Shown: piece by piece, positions 1-9,143 of the stretch | Layout of the letters: each line of letters starts with the position of its first letter | Numbering within the stretch: position 1 is the first letter of the stretch | Assembly (NCBI GenBank): GCA_041941305.1 | Contig: JBGTQJ010000043.1 | Span: 1-64,000, forward strand | Length of the DNA: 64,000 nucleotides | Origin: JANSWP01 sp041941305 | Lineage (GTDB): Bacteria; Bacteroidota; Bacteroidia; Chitinophagales; Saprospiraceae | Direction: 5' to 3' | Notes under the pieces: model-generated | What the model was told of the DNA's origin: nothing | Database searches by the model: none | The model's input: only the letters and a program-made list of their open reading frames with translations | Position numbers and translations under genes: made by a program

Positions 1-144
1 CCTTTGGATTTTCAAACAACTGCAAATCCAATTTTAAAAAGTGTATAGTAACTTGGGGTTTGCAAGTAAATATGTAGCTTTTTTGATATATATTGAAATT
101 CGTAATTTTCGGATTTAAACTTTTCGAAATTCTAAACCAATTTT

Positions 145-1539
145 ATGAATCAATCATACAACCGTAGAAAATTTCTTCAAACAAGTGCCCTGGCAGGGGC
201 GGGCTTGGCAATTCCTGCAACTTCTGCAAAAGCAGCTTCTGAAACCAATGTTCAAATCCTGAAAGACCCTCCAAAATCAAAAATCAACCTGGGTTTTATC
301 GGTGTAGGACTGAGAGGACAAAGTCATATTTCTCTTGCGCTTAATCGGGATGACTGCAATGTGGTCGCTATCAATGATATAGATGATCACATGATAGAGC
401 GGACAAAAAAGATTTTTGAGAGAAAAGGCAAGCCAATGCCAAAAGTTTATAAAAATGGAGATAGGGGTTATCTGGAATTATTGGAACAGGAAGATATCGA
501 TGCAGTTATCATTGCCTCTCCCTGGAGATGGCATTCGGAGCAGGCAATTGCTGCCATGAAAGCAGGTAAATATGTAGGGACAGAAGTCTGTGGCGCTTTT
601 TCACTGGATGAATGTTGGGAATTGGTGAATGCTCATGAAGAAACTGGTTCGCATTTGTATTTCATGGAGAATGTATGTTTCAGAAGGGATGTAATGGCTG
701 TGCTGAATATGGTTCGTAAGGGGATGTTTGGGGAAATGATGCATTTGGAATGTGGCTACCAGCACGATTTACGACATGTTAAATTCAATAGTGGTACAGA
801 CCCTTACGGCGGAGGAGTAGAATTTGGTGAAAAAGCATATAGTGAAGCAAAATGGAGAACGATTCACTCTGTCCATAGAAATGGCGATTTGTACCCTACT
901 CATGGCATTGGTCCAGTAGCTAATTATACAGACATCAATCGTGGAAATCGTTTTCTCTTCCTGACCTCTGTTGCCTCAAAATCAAGAGGATTGCATGAAT
1001 ATATTGTAAACCATCCAAAAGGTGGAGCCAATCACCCGAATGCAAAAGTTGAATTCAAATTAGGTGATAAGGTCACTACGATGATCAAAACCAATAATGG
1101 CGAATCTGTAGTTATTCATCATGACACGAACTTGCCGCGACCCTATTCATTGGGCTTCCGTGTTCAGGGAACCAAAGGGCTCTGGATGGCAGTCAATAAA
1201 TCACTTTATATAGAAGGCTTGAGCGAATCACACCGTTGGGAAGATGCAGCGGCTTATCTTGAAAAATACGATCATCCACTTTGGAAACGCCATGAACAAA
1301 AAGCAGTAGGAGCAGGACATGGTGGTATGGATTTCTTCCTGATGCACTCTTTTATCGAATGTGCCAAGCGAAATGTTGCGCCTCCTTTTGATGCCTATGA
1401 CGCGGCTACCTGGCTGGCAATTACACCCCTTTCAGAACAGTCCATCGCCATGGGTAGCATGCCGATGCCATTTCCAGATTTTACAAGGGGAAGATGGGCG
1501 TTTAGAGAGGCGGATTTTGCATTTGGAGATGAGTATTGA
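145..1539 (+). CDS. Tat-exported GH109-type glycosidase / Gfo-Idh-MocA family oxidoreductase
   Basis: 464 aa. The N-terminus carries a twin-arginine signal (NRRKFLQ, residues 6-12) followed by a hydrophobic stretch ending near AKA (residue 30), so the protein is probably exported folded. A Rossmann nucleotide-binding region follows, with GFIGVGLRGQSH near residue 50. Known GH109 enzymes (alpha-N-acetylgalactosaminidases) use a tightly bound NAD+ for an elimination/addition mechanism, and the segments GTEVCGAFSLDECW and ENVCFRRDVM fit that family, as does the length. The substrate is inferred: N-acetylgalactosaminides, or another glycoside handled by related members. The ATG at 145 gives the complete Tat motif. 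It stands alone; a palindromic repeat lies directly after the stop. Confidence 0.85.
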   Translation: MNQSYNRRKFLQTSALAGAGLAIPATSAKAASETNVQILKDPPKSKINLGFIGVGLRGQSHISLALNRDDCNVVAINDIDDHMIERTKKIFERKGKPMPKVYKNGDRGYLELLEQEDIDAVIIASPWRWHSEQAIAAMKAGKYVGTEVCGAFSLDECWELVNAHEETGSHLYFMENVCFRRDVMAVLNMVRKGMFGEMMHLECGYQHDLRHVKFNSGTDPYGGGVEFGEKAYSEAKWRTIHSVHRNGDLYPTHGIGPVANYTDINRGNRFLFLTSVASKSRGLHEYIVNHPKGGANHPNAKVEFKLGDKVTTMIKTNNGESVVIHHDTNLPRPYSLGFRVQGTKGLWMAVNKSLYIEGLSESHRWEDAAAYLEKYDHPLWKRHEQKAVGAGHGGMDFFLMHSFIECAKRNVAPPFDAYDAATWLAITPLSEQSIAMGSMPMPFPDFTRGRWAFREADFAFGDEY

Positions 1540-1547
1540 ATTCAAAT

Positions 1548-1577
1548 CATCAGAGTCCCTTTCAGGAAACTCTGATG
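1548..1577. repeat. REP-like 30-bp imperfect palindrome, copy 1
   Basis: The unit starts CATCAGAGT and ends ACTCTGATG, nine-base arms around a twelve-base centre. It lies nine bases after the GH109 stop. The reverse complement of 4018-4047 matches it at 28 of 30 positions, and the match continues into GGAAC and CGAAG beyond the unit. Confidence 0.75.
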
Positions 1578-1650
1578 GAACTCGAAGTTTACAAGAACAC
1601 TGCGATATCGAACCTTTGGACGGAAGACAATAGATCGTCCATTTCATGGA

Positions 1651-1697
1651 CTGTCGGAAGTCAGCGTAAAACTGGGTATTACGCTGACTTCCGACAG
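1651..1697. repeat. Perfect 19-bp inverted repeat (hairpin), 9-nt loop
   Basis: The left arm (1651-1669, starting CTGTCGGAAG) is exactly complementary to the right arm (1679-1697, ending CTTCCGACAG). It sits between the GH109 gene and the M28 gene. There is no T-run after it, so it is not a typical intrinsic terminator. A palindromic intergenic element associated with the repeat at 1548 is more likely. Confidence 0.8.
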
Positions 1698-1787
1698 AAA
1701 ATTTCAATTTTCGGTCTGTCCTCTGGCTTGAGGGGTGCTGTCAACTATAAAGTACATCAAAAAAAATTCACAATAAAGTTTTCAAGT

Positions 1788-3164
1788 ATGATTAAAACAC
1801 TTCACACCTTCCTTATTCTTTTCATTTCAATTTCCCTTTTTTCACAAGATCAAAACCTATTCCCACCACAAGCAGATGCTCGCCTCTATGAAATTGCCAA
1901 TGCGCCATCTCCGGATCGGATTGAGCAAGACATACAAAAATTGGTCAGTTTTGGTACACGCCATACACTCTCTGATACGACTTCAGAAACCAGAGGCATT
2001 GGAGCTGCCAGAAGATGGATAAAAGAAGAATTTGACCGAATTTCCGCTGAATGTGAAGGTTGTTTGGAAGTGTTTTTTCAAAAATCCCTTGTGCCTGCTG
2101 AAGGCAATCGTCGGATTCCGGAAGATACCTGGGTAGTCAATGTAGTGGCTATTCAAAGGGGGACTTTATATCCCGATCGTTACGTCATTATGAGTGGAGA
2201 TATTGATTCCAGAATTTCCAATCCCAATAATGGAGAAGACGATTCGCCCGGAGCCAATGACAATGCTTCAGGTATGGCGGGGACGATAGAAGCAGCAAGG
2301 GTATTGAGCAAGTATCAATTTCCTACTAGCATCATTTATACGGGTCTTTCAGGTGAAGAACAGGGCTTGTTCGGAGGTAAATACATGGCCAAAGTGGCAA
2401 AGGAGGAAGGCTGGGACATCATCGGAATTTTGAACAATGATATGATTGGCAATATTGAAGGCATTGATGGAGTCATTGACAATACGAGTTTCCGGGTTTT
2501 TTCAGAACCAACTCCAGCTACAGCCGATGAACGAATGCGCACCTGGCATCGCTTCTATGGAGGAGAAGTAGATGGACCTTCTCGCCAAATTGCCCGCTAT
2601 GTTGATAGGCTTACCGACCAATACACCACCAATCTGAATGCCATTATGATTTATCGCCTCGATCGATTTGGTCGTGGTGGTCACCATCGTCCTTTCAATG
2701 ATGAAGGTTTCCCTGGAGTTCGTATCATGGAAACACATGAACATTACGACAGACAACATCAGGATCTGCGGGAAGAAGACGGCATCAAATACGGTGATGT
2801 CATCGAAAAAGTCAATTTTGAATACGCAGCCAAACTCACTGGTGTAAATGCCATCACACTGGCTGCACTTGCCTGGGCACCTCCTCCTCCTCAAAATGTC
2901 ATGATTGGTGGGGCAGTTCGTCCTTCCACAACATTACAATGGGACAAGGCGGATGACCCCAACTTGGCTGGCTACAAAATTTATTGGAGAGATACTACCT
3001 CCCCTCAATGGCAATACTCGCGATATGTAGGAGATGTGACCAAGCACACTTTAGAGAATATTGTGATTGACAATTTTCTATTTGGTGTAGCAGCAGTTGG
3101 TAAAGATGGGAACGAAAGTTTGGTGGTTTTTCCAACGAGTTTGATCCCTAGGAGGCGGAGATAG
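1788..3164 (+). CDS. Secreted M28 family (aminopeptidase-like) peptidase with C-terminal Fn3-like domain
   Basis: 458 aa from the ATG at 1788. A longer frame opens at 1536, but it runs through the palindromic repeats, and the signal peptide (MIKTLHTFLILFISISLFSQ) begins at 1788. The M28 core is clear: GANDNASGM (metal-binding Asp), GEEQGLFG (catalytic and metal-binding Glu), NDMIGN (metal Asp) and a later His in METHEHYD. The first zinc ligand, usually His in G-H-x-D-S, is Asp here (SGDIDSR, D138), so metal binding may be altered. A fibronectin-III-like domain (about residues 375-455) closes the protein. It probably cleaves peptides in the periplasm or outside the cell. It ends 4 bp from the convergent DUF6090-like gene. 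Confidence 0.85.
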   Translation: MIKTLHTFLILFISISLFSQDQNLFPPQADARLYEIANAPSPDRIEQDIQKLVSFGTRHTLSDTTSETRGIGAARRWIKEEFDRISAECEGCLEVFFQKSLVPAEGNRRIPEDTWVVNVVAIQRGTLYPDRYVIMSGDIDSRISNPNNGEDDSPGANDNASGMAGTIEAARVLSKYQFPTSIIYTGLSGEEQGLFGGKYMAKVAKEEGWDIIGILNNDMIGNIEGIDGVIDNTSFRVFSEPTPATADERMRTWHRFYGGEVDGPSRQIARYVDRLTDQYTTNLNAIMIYRLDRFGRGGHHRPFNDEGFPGVRIMETHEHYDRQHQDLREEDGIKYGDVIEKVNFEYAAKLTGVNAITLAALAWAPPPPQNVMIGGAVRPSTTLQWDKADDPNLAGYKIYWRDTTSPQWQYSRYVGDVTKHTLENIVIDNFLFGVAAVGKDGNESLVVFPTSLIPRRRR

Positions 3165-3168
3165 AAAA

Positions 3169-3873
3169 TTATTCCAAACGCTTGATTTCTAAATCAATCT
3201 CTTGAATCAATTTTTCGATCCTCGGCATGATTTCATCATATTGATTTAAAATAAAATAGCGCCATAATTTATCATTTTCCAGAATAATCAAATACTCTTC
3301 GTTGGTTTTGAGGGATTCATAGTCCTTCGGTTCAGCAGTTCTTTTGTAGTGGGTACCTTTTTGAATCCCCGCATTGTAATTTTTGAAATGTTTTTTGAAA
3401 AAAGGAAAGAAATGCTGGAATGCTTGTGCTGGATAAAATGATTCTTCCAATTTTTCCAGGGTTTCATAATCAAAATCATAAGTTTTGGTAATCTGAATTC
3501 TCAAAGAATCGTTAGAAATGATGTCTAAACCCCTGGATTTCAGTGTTTCATAAGCAGCCGTATTTCGAATAGCGACAAAGGTTTTTTGTTGATTCGGGAA
3601 ATGGTATTTCAAAGAATCTTCATAAGGGCGATCATTTTTTAGGAAGTCCAGAATGATTTCATCACTTTGTAGCACCATTGCATGTCCAGTAAGGTTGTTT
3701 TGCAAATCCCCCAGGTCGTGTTTCAGCTCTGCATGAAGTTCTTTTAAGGTTTTTATTTCTACCCGATGCTTTTGAATATTGTCTTTCCAGTTATCTAAAG
3801 CAAAAGCGATTGAAATGCCAATAACGATAAGTATAATTTCCAGTAGTGCTGTTTTCCAGTTTGTTTTTCCCAT
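3169..3873 (-). CDS. DUF6090-like single-pass membrane protein
   Basis: 234 aa. The N-terminus has one hydrophobic segment (about residues 9-26, LEIILIVIGISIAFALDNW) followed at once by an Asn-Trp-x-x-x motif and charged helices. That layout is typical of the Bacteroidota DUF6090 family: a short membrane anchor and a soluble alpha-helical domain of unknown function. No catalytic motif is visible. It is convergent with the M28 gene and divergent from the helicase at 4164. The function is unknown. Confidence 0.7.
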   Translation of the reverse strand: MGKTNWKTALLEIILIVIGISIAFALDNWKDNIQKHRVEIKTLKELHAELKHDLGDLQNNLTGHAMVLQSDEIILDFLKNDRPYEDSLKYHFPNQQKTFVAIRNTAAYETLKSRGLDIISNDSLRIQITKTYDFDYETLEKLEESFYPAQAFQHFFPFFKKHFKNYNAGIQKGTHYKRTAEPKDYESLKTNEEYLIILENDKLWRYFILNQYDEIMPRIEKLIQEIDLEIKRLE

Positions 3874-3937
3874 AGGGTTGATTTTTGGACAAAATTAAGG
3901 TTTCAAATTCTTTTTATCTTCCCAGTTTCAAATAGTA

Positions 3938-3973
3938 ATTGTTCAGTGTCTCTCGAAGAGGACGCTGAACAAT
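3938..3973. repeat. 13-bp inverted repeat hairpin with one mismatch
   Basis: ATTGTTCAGTGTC (3938-3950) and GACGCTGAACAAT (3961-3973) pair at 12 of 13 positions around a 10-base spacer. It lies in the divergent gap between the DUF6090-like gene and the helicase, so it is not a terminator for either. It seems part of the REP-like cluster. Confidence 0.6.
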
Positions 3974-4010
3974 AAGATACTCAAGATTACTTTTCGTACG
4001 AGTAGAGCCC

Positions 4011-4110
4011 TTCGTTCCATCAGAGTCTCCTGCAAGGGACTCTGATGCCGGTGTATCGCAGAGTCCCCACACTTAGCCAACTCATAGGCGGGAGACTCTG
4101 ATGGAACGAA
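4011..4110. repeat. 20-bp inverted repeat formed by REP-like half-copies
   Basis: 4011-4030 (TTCGTTCCATCAGAGTCTCC) is the exact reverse complement of 4091-4110. The right arm is a third, half copy of the REP-like unit. With the full copy at 4018-4047 this makes a compact palindromic cluster in the divergent intergenic region. Confidence 0.75.
4018..4047. repeat. REP-like 30-bp imperfect palindrome, copy 2 (inverted)
   Basis: The reverse complement matches the unit at 1548-1577 at 28 of 30 positions, and the shared flank includes GATGGAAC and CGAAG. The two copies lie in gaps about 2.5 kb apart, in opposite orientation. Confidence 0.75.
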
Positions 4111-4163
4111 CGATGGGAGGTGCAGCGAGGTATGCGTCATAGATTGTCAAGAATATTCATTTA

Positions 4164-7100
4164 ATGCCCGAAACAGCTTCCATATCGCTATACAACGAAA
4201 CCTTTCAAAAGGAGCTAAACCGCCTGAATGAGGCGCAACGGGAAGCTGTGGATCACATCGAAGGACCTGTATTGGTGATTGCCGGACCGGGTACGGGAAA
4301 AACACATATTCTCACTGCTCGAATAGGTAGAATTTTGCTGGAAACAGATGCGCAAGCGCACAATATCCTGTGTTTAACTTTTACAGAGGCAGGGGTATTG
4401 GCAATGCGGGAACGATTGCTGGAATTTATTGGACCAGAAGCACATCGGGTACACATATACACCTTCCATTCTTTTTGCAATAGCATTATTCAAGACAATC
4501 TGGAGCTGTTTGGCAGACAAGATTTAGAGCCATTGAGTGAGCTCGAAAGGGTTGAGATAACTAGACGGATGTTGGATGAATTGCACATCAATCATCCACT
4601 GAAAAAGGGACGGTCCGATATTTATTTTTACGAAAAGCATTTGCAGGACTTGTTTCAAAGAATGAAGGCAGAAGATTGGTCAGTGGAATATATTCATGAG
4701 AAGATTGATGAGTTTCTGGAGGATTTGCCAAATCGTAAGGAGTATATCTATCAAGTCAATAGGGGAGATTTCCGAAAAGGAGCATTGAAAACTGCCAAGG
4801 TAGATGATGCCATTTTGAAAATGGAACGCCTGAAGGCTGCAGCTGCTTTGTTCCCAAGGTATGTTCAATTACTGCGTGCCTATCGCCGATATGACTTTGA
4901 AGACATGATTTTGTGGGTGTTGCGTGCTTTTGAGAAAAATGCAGCCTTGTTGCGTACTTATCAGGAACAGTACCTTTATTTTTTGATAGATGAATACCAG
5001 GATACCAATGGAGCACAAAACCAGATTGCGCATAAATTGATTGAATATTGGGACAATCCTAATATCTTCATCGTAGGGGATGATGACCAATCCATTTATG
5101 AATTTCAGGGGGCGCGACTGAAAAACCTGACAGATTTTTATGCCAATTATGAACAGTTCCTGAAGTTGGTACTGCTAAAAGACAATTACCGCTCATCTCA
5201 ACATATCCTGGATGTATCAAAAGGATTGATTACCCAGAATGAAAAGCGCATCATTCACAACCTAAAGCACCTGGGTGTAGAGAAAATACTAAAAGCCCGG
5301 CATTCCCAATTTTCGAAATTAAAAGCCCAGCCCCAAATTTCTGAATACCCCAATCGACTTCAGGAAGAGGTAGATATTGTCAATCAAATTGAGTTGTTTC
5401 AAAATGCGGGATTCCCATTGAATGAAATTGCCATCATTTATGCCAAGCATCGGCAGGCGCGCAATTTGATTGAATTATTGGAGAAAAAAGGGATTCCCTA
5501 CAATACACGCCGTAAGGTCAATATCCTTGACTTGCCCATTATCCAGAATTTGAGGTTGTTATTGGATTACCTGAATATGGAACTATCGAGACCATTCAGC
5601 GGGGAGCCTTTTTTATTCAAAATCCTGCATTTCGATTTTTTCCAAATACTGCCTGCTGATTTAGCGAAGCTGGCAATGCATTTGGCAAAGTACGACTGGC
5701 AAAAACGACCCAAATGGCGGGAGGTAATTGGTGATGAAAAAATACTGAGTGGTCTTAATTTGAAAAGTGAAGCTGCCATGCTTCAGTTTTCTGAAGTTTT
5801 GGAAATGTTGCTTGCTGAGTTCGCCAATTTGTCCTTGAATGCCTTTCTGGAACGCTTGATTAATCGCACGGGCTTGTTAAAAAAGTTGATCGAAAATGAG
5901 GATAAAATCTGGTTGCTTCAAGTCTTAAACACCTTTGTCAATTTTATCAAAAAGGAAACTGATAGAAACCCTCGCCTAAGCCTCTCCCGATTGTTGGAGA
6001 TTTTGAAAAATATGGATGGCAATCGTTTGCCTATTGAAATCAACAAGGTAGTGCAGACAGAAGAAGGGGTGAATTTGCTTACAGCTCATAGTTCCAAAGG
6101 ATTGGAATTTGAATATGTTTTTTTGCTGGATTGTGTGAAAGATCACTGGGAACCAAGGCGCCGAAAAAGTGGCAATCAGTTTTCATTTCCGGATACCCTC
6201 ACATTTTCAGGCGAAGAAGATGCTTTAGAAGCTCGAAGGCGACTGTTTTATGTAGCAATGACTCGTGCTAAAGCCAGACTGCACTTGTCTTATAGTCGAA
6301 CGGATGAAAAGGGAAAAGAAAATCAAAAAACGCAATTCCTGGACGAAATTCTCAAAGGTTCTGAATTGAAGGTGGGTCAAAAAACACTGCCTGCAAATGA
6401 ATTAATAGAGGCACAATCCATATTGCTTCTGGAAACTGCGCCAAGATTGCCCGTCCAGGATAAAGCCACTATTGATACACTTCTGGGAGGATTTTCCTTA
6501 AGTGTTTCATCCATGAATAAGTTTCTGTATTGCCCCCTCAATTTTTACTATGAAAATGTATTGAGCGTTCCCACCACAATGAGCGAAGCGGCGAGTTATG
6601 GCACGGCTATGCACAATGCACTGCAACATGGTTTTGGAAAAATGTTGCTTTCGAAAAGCAAACATTTTCCCTCAGCAAATGCATTTGCTCGCTTATTCGA
6701 AGAAGAAATGATGAAACTTCAAGGCAATTTTAGCAGGAAGGAATTTGAAAGGCGAATGGAAATAGGCAAACAAAATATATTAGCCTATTACAACCAATTC
6801 GCCGCCAAATGGCATAAAAAAGTGCGCCTCGAGTACGACTTGAAAAATGTAGAAATGGAGGGGGTTCCACTGACAGGCACTATCGACCGTTTAGAGCTCC
6901 ATGACCCAAATGAGGCGCATATTGTAGATTACAAAACAGGTAGTCGCGATGGCTCCAAACTAAAACGACCCAACAATGCAGATTGGCAAACTGCACAGCA
7001 GAATACAGGGACGTATTGGCGTCAGTTGGTTTTTTACAAAATCTTGTATGAGAATTACCGTCATCATGGCAGAAAAGTTAAAAGTGCTGAAATATCCTAT

Positions 7101-7328
7101 CTCGAACCGGATGCAAAAGGTGTGTTCGGAAGCAAAACCATTACCTTTCGAGAAGAAGATGTCATTTATGTAAAAGCGCTTATTAAAGATACTTACCAGA
7201 AGATCATGACGCAACAATTTTATGAAGGATGTGGAGCGTGCAAGTGGTGTGACTTTGTGAGGAAAAATGTGGTGGTGGATAGTTTTTCGAATGAGGAGGT
7301 GGAGGGATTGGATGATGGAAGGTTTTAA
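4164..7328 (+). CDS. UvrD/Rep-type (SF1A) DNA helicase fused to PD-(D/E)XK nuclease
   Basis: 1054 aa, an ATP-dependent DNA helicase-nuclease probably used in recombination or repair. Helicase motifs in order: Q motif LNEAQREAV, Walker A AGPGTGKT (40-47), Walker B IDEYQDT (D276, E277), motif III VGDDDQSIYEFQGA, motif IV NYRSS, motif V TAHSSKGLEFEYVF and motif VI FYVAMTRAK. The C-terminal nuclease shows TIDRLEL (D908) and VDYKTG (D922, K924). Cysteines C790 (YCPLNFYY), C1023, C1026 and C1029 are placed like the four Cys that hold an iron-sulfur cluster in AddB/Cas4-type nucleases, although the last spacing (C-x2-C-x2-C) is short. Both activities are in one chain, and no AddB/RecB-type partner lies nearby. 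It converges with the M48 gene. Confidence 0.9.
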   Translation: MPETASISLYNETFQKELNRLNEAQREAVDHIEGPVLVIAGPGTGKTHILTARIGRILLETDAQAHNILCLTFTEAGVLAMRERLLEFIGPEAHRVHIYTFHSFCNSIIQDNLELFGRQDLEPLSELERVEITRRMLDELHINHPLKKGRSDIYFYEKHLQDLFQRMKAEDWSVEYIHEKIDEFLEDLPNRKEYIYQVNRGDFRKGALKTAKVDDAILKMERLKAAAALFPRYVQLLRAYRRYDFEDMILWVLRAFEKNAALLRTYQEQYLYFLIDEYQDTNGAQNQIAHKLIEYWDNPNIFIVGDDDQSIYEFQGARLKNLTDFYANYEQFLKLVLLKDNYRSSQHILDVSKGLITQNEKRIIHNLKHLGVEKILKARHSQFSKLKAQPQISEYPNRLQEEVDIVNQIELFQNAGFPLNEIAIIYAKHRQARNLIELLEKKGIPYNTRRKVNILDLPIIQNLRLLLDYLNMELSRPFSGEPFLFKILHFDFFQILPADLAKLAMHLAKYDWQKRPKWREVIGDEKILSGLNLKSEAAMLQFSEVLEMLLAEFANLSLNAFLERLINRTGLLKKLIENEDKIWLLQVLNTFVNFIKKETDRNPRLSLSRLLEILKNMDGNRLPIEINKVVQTEEGVNLLTAHSSKGLEFEYVFLLDCVKDHWEPRRRKSGNQFSFPDTLTFSGEEDALEARRRLFYVAMTRAKARLHLSYSRTDEKGKENQKTQFLDEILKGSELKVGQKTLPANELIEAQSILLLETAPRLPVQDKATIDTLLGGFSLSVSSMNKFLYCPLNFYYENVLSVPTTMSEAASYGTAMHNALQHGFGKMLLSKSKHFPSANAFARLFEEEMMKLQGNFSRKEFERRMEIGKQNILAYYNQFAAKWHKKVRLEYDLKNVEMEGVPLTGTIDRLELHDPNEAHIVDYKTGSRDGSKLKRPNNADWQTAQQNTGTYWRQLVFYKILYENYRHHGRKVKSAEISYLEPDAKGVFGSKTITFREEDVIYVKALIKDTYQKIMTQQFYEGCGACKWCDFVRKNVVVDSFSNEEVEGLDDGRF

Positions 7329-7347
7329 GTAGTAAAGCTCTACTACT
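7328..7347. terminator. Short hairpin overlapping two convergent stop codons
   Basis: AGTAGT (7328-7333) pairs with ACTACT (7342-7347). It spans the 14-bp gap between the helicase and M48 genes. The stem is only 6 bp with no T-run, so a terminator role is weakly supported. Confidence 0.25.
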
Positions 7348-8905
7348 GAAAACTAAAATATCCCCATTCCTTAACCTTTCCTTCCCAATCTATCAAAAAA
7401 ATAAGCCTATAATAATTGCAATAAATAACATAGCCATCCTTATGAGGTGAGATCAAGTGCTGACCTTTTGTATATTCTTTATAAATGAGGAAGGCAGGGC
7501 TATCCAGTTTTATCCTTTCAGTGCTTTGTTCATTTGGATTTTGAGTTAAATAAAATTTAAGAAAGCTTCCTGGGATTTTCTCAAATGCAAAAAGAAAATG
7601 CTGTTTTCCTTTTTGCCAATAAAAAGTTTGTTTTGAAAGGGATTTCTTTTTTACCAACACTGACTGTTCAAAGTCTGTGTTTTCAAAAATGCTCTTTCCC
7701 GCTAATTCTTCTACATAAGAATAGCCACTGTGATCGCTGGAAGATTGAATTTTTTTCCCTTGTAAAATATATTGGTTGTGTATTGCAATTTTTTTAATGA
7801 ACTCTTTTGGGGATTGTGCTGCTTTTGAGAAAATTAAAGAAGCCTCTTCAGTGTTTCCTTTTTTTGCCATTAATATTCCTTCGACAAGCTGAATTTCTGA
7901 CTTGACAGTTGAATAGTTTATTGACTTTTGAATTATATTTATTTGTTCTTCTGCTTTTAAATATTGTTTTTGAAAAGCATAAAGACAGGCAAGGCTCAAA
8001 GTTGTTTCTGCTGAATAATCAAATTCTAGCGCTTTTTTTAAGTTTTCTTCTGCATCAATAATTAATTTTTTTGGGTCTTCATCTCCAGGTGCCCTTAAAG
8101 GCAACTCCCAATTTATTATTAAAGGATACCTTAAATCTTTGTGGCGTTTACTCAACTGTAAAATAGCTGCTTGTAATTGATTGGTTCCCAAATTATGATA
8201 AAGCTCTTTGGTTTTAATGGTATTTAAAATATAACTGTAACAAGAAATTGCTGAATTATGCTCTCCTACGACACTGAGATAGTTGGCTGCTTCATACAGG
8301 GCTTTCAATGTTTCTGTTTTTTTACAAACATCATATATGACCCCTTTTCTCATCTCCAAAGAAGGATAACCCTTCATATTCTCGTTGAGCTGGTAGGTCT
8401 CATACAATTTATCCAGAAGTTCAGGAAGTATTTTAATCACCTGATAACCAGCTTGATGGGCGATATAAGTGCCAAACAGATCCGCTTCATATTCTTCTTG
8501 TTTTACTGCTTCATATTCTTTTTTTTGCAGCTTAAAAGTTGTAGCAAATCCTTCTACTTCCGAATTGTTTTTTTTGTAAAAATGATCCAACTCATGTCCA
8601 ATTAAAAAAGCCAGCGCTGCATCTGCGTCCTTTCCAAATTGCTGGCAGATGTCAAATGCTTTTTTTTCTAGAATAATTTTATTGTTTGCCCCTGAATGTT
8701 TTGCAATGTTTTTCTCGGCTGAATGGATTTCTAATGTGGGTAAATGGGGACTGGAATCTCCAATTGTTTTCTTTATTTTTTGATAAACCTTTTGGGTTTG
8801 GAGCACTGCTGGGTCATTTTGAGGCAGATGGTACTCCTCTTGGGCTAAGACCGACATCGTTAGCCAAACTATTAAAAGTAAGGTCAGACATTTTTTTTGA
8901 TACAT
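7343..8905 (-). CDS. Secreted M48-family zinc metallopeptidase with TPR-like C-terminus
   Basis: 520 aa from the ATG at 8905 (a GTG sits one codon upstream). A signal peptide (MYQKKCLTLLLIVWLTMSVLAQ) leads to an M48 core: HELDH (H104, E105, H108) gives two zinc ligands and the catalytic Glu, and EYEADLFG supplies the third ligand about 35 residues later. The C-terminal half is helical with TPR-like units (for example LAYQ/YLKAEEQIN segments around residues 270-350), then a beta-rich tail. M48-TPR proteins of the BepA type act in periplasmic outer-membrane protein quality control. That role is inferred here. It is monocistronic by position. Confidence 0.85.
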   Translation of the reverse strand: MYQKKCLTLLLIVWLTMSVLAQEEYHLPQNDPAVLQTQKVYQKIKKTIGDSSPHLPTLEIHSAEKNIAKHSGANNKIILEKKAFDICQQFGKDADAALAFLIGHELDHFYKKNNSEVEGFATTFKLQKKEYEAVKQEEYEADLFGTYIAHQAGYQVIKILPELLDKLYETYQLNENMKGYPSLEMRKGVIYDVCKKTETLKALYEAANYLSVVGEHNSAISCYSYILNTIKTKELYHNLGTNQLQAAILQLSKRHKDLRYPLIINWELPLRAPGDEDPKKLIIDAEENLKKALEFDYSAETTLSLACLYAFQKQYLKAEEQINIIQKSINYSTVKSEIQLVEGILMAKKGNTEEASLIFSKAAQSPKEFIKKIAIHNQYILQGKKIQSSSDHSGYSYVEELAGKSIFENTDFEQSVLVKKKSLSKQTFYWQKGKQHFLFAFEKIPGSFLKFYLTQNPNEQSTERIKLDSPAFLIYKEYTKGQHLISPHKDGYVIYCNYYRLIFLIDWEGKVKEWGYFSFQ

Positions 8906-9143
8906 CACATTGAATTTTAGCTATGCCTTTTTGGCAAGATTCCTGAATTTGCTTCCACAAAGGCTCAAAAACCCAATCCTTGCCTTAATACCCTAAAATA
9001 TTTTTGGTTATCATCTGATTACTAAAATATAAAAGAGGTATTAAGACTTGTCCGGGTTTCCAAAGACCTTTCTCCCCAATATCCAATATTATTCATTGTA
9101 ATTATTTGTAAATTTAGCGCAAATCAGTGAAGGACAAAACCTT

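Noticed and set aside
1536..1787. N-terminal extension of the M28 protein
   Set aside because: The extra 84 codons run through two palindromic repeats and precede a clear signal peptide at 1788.
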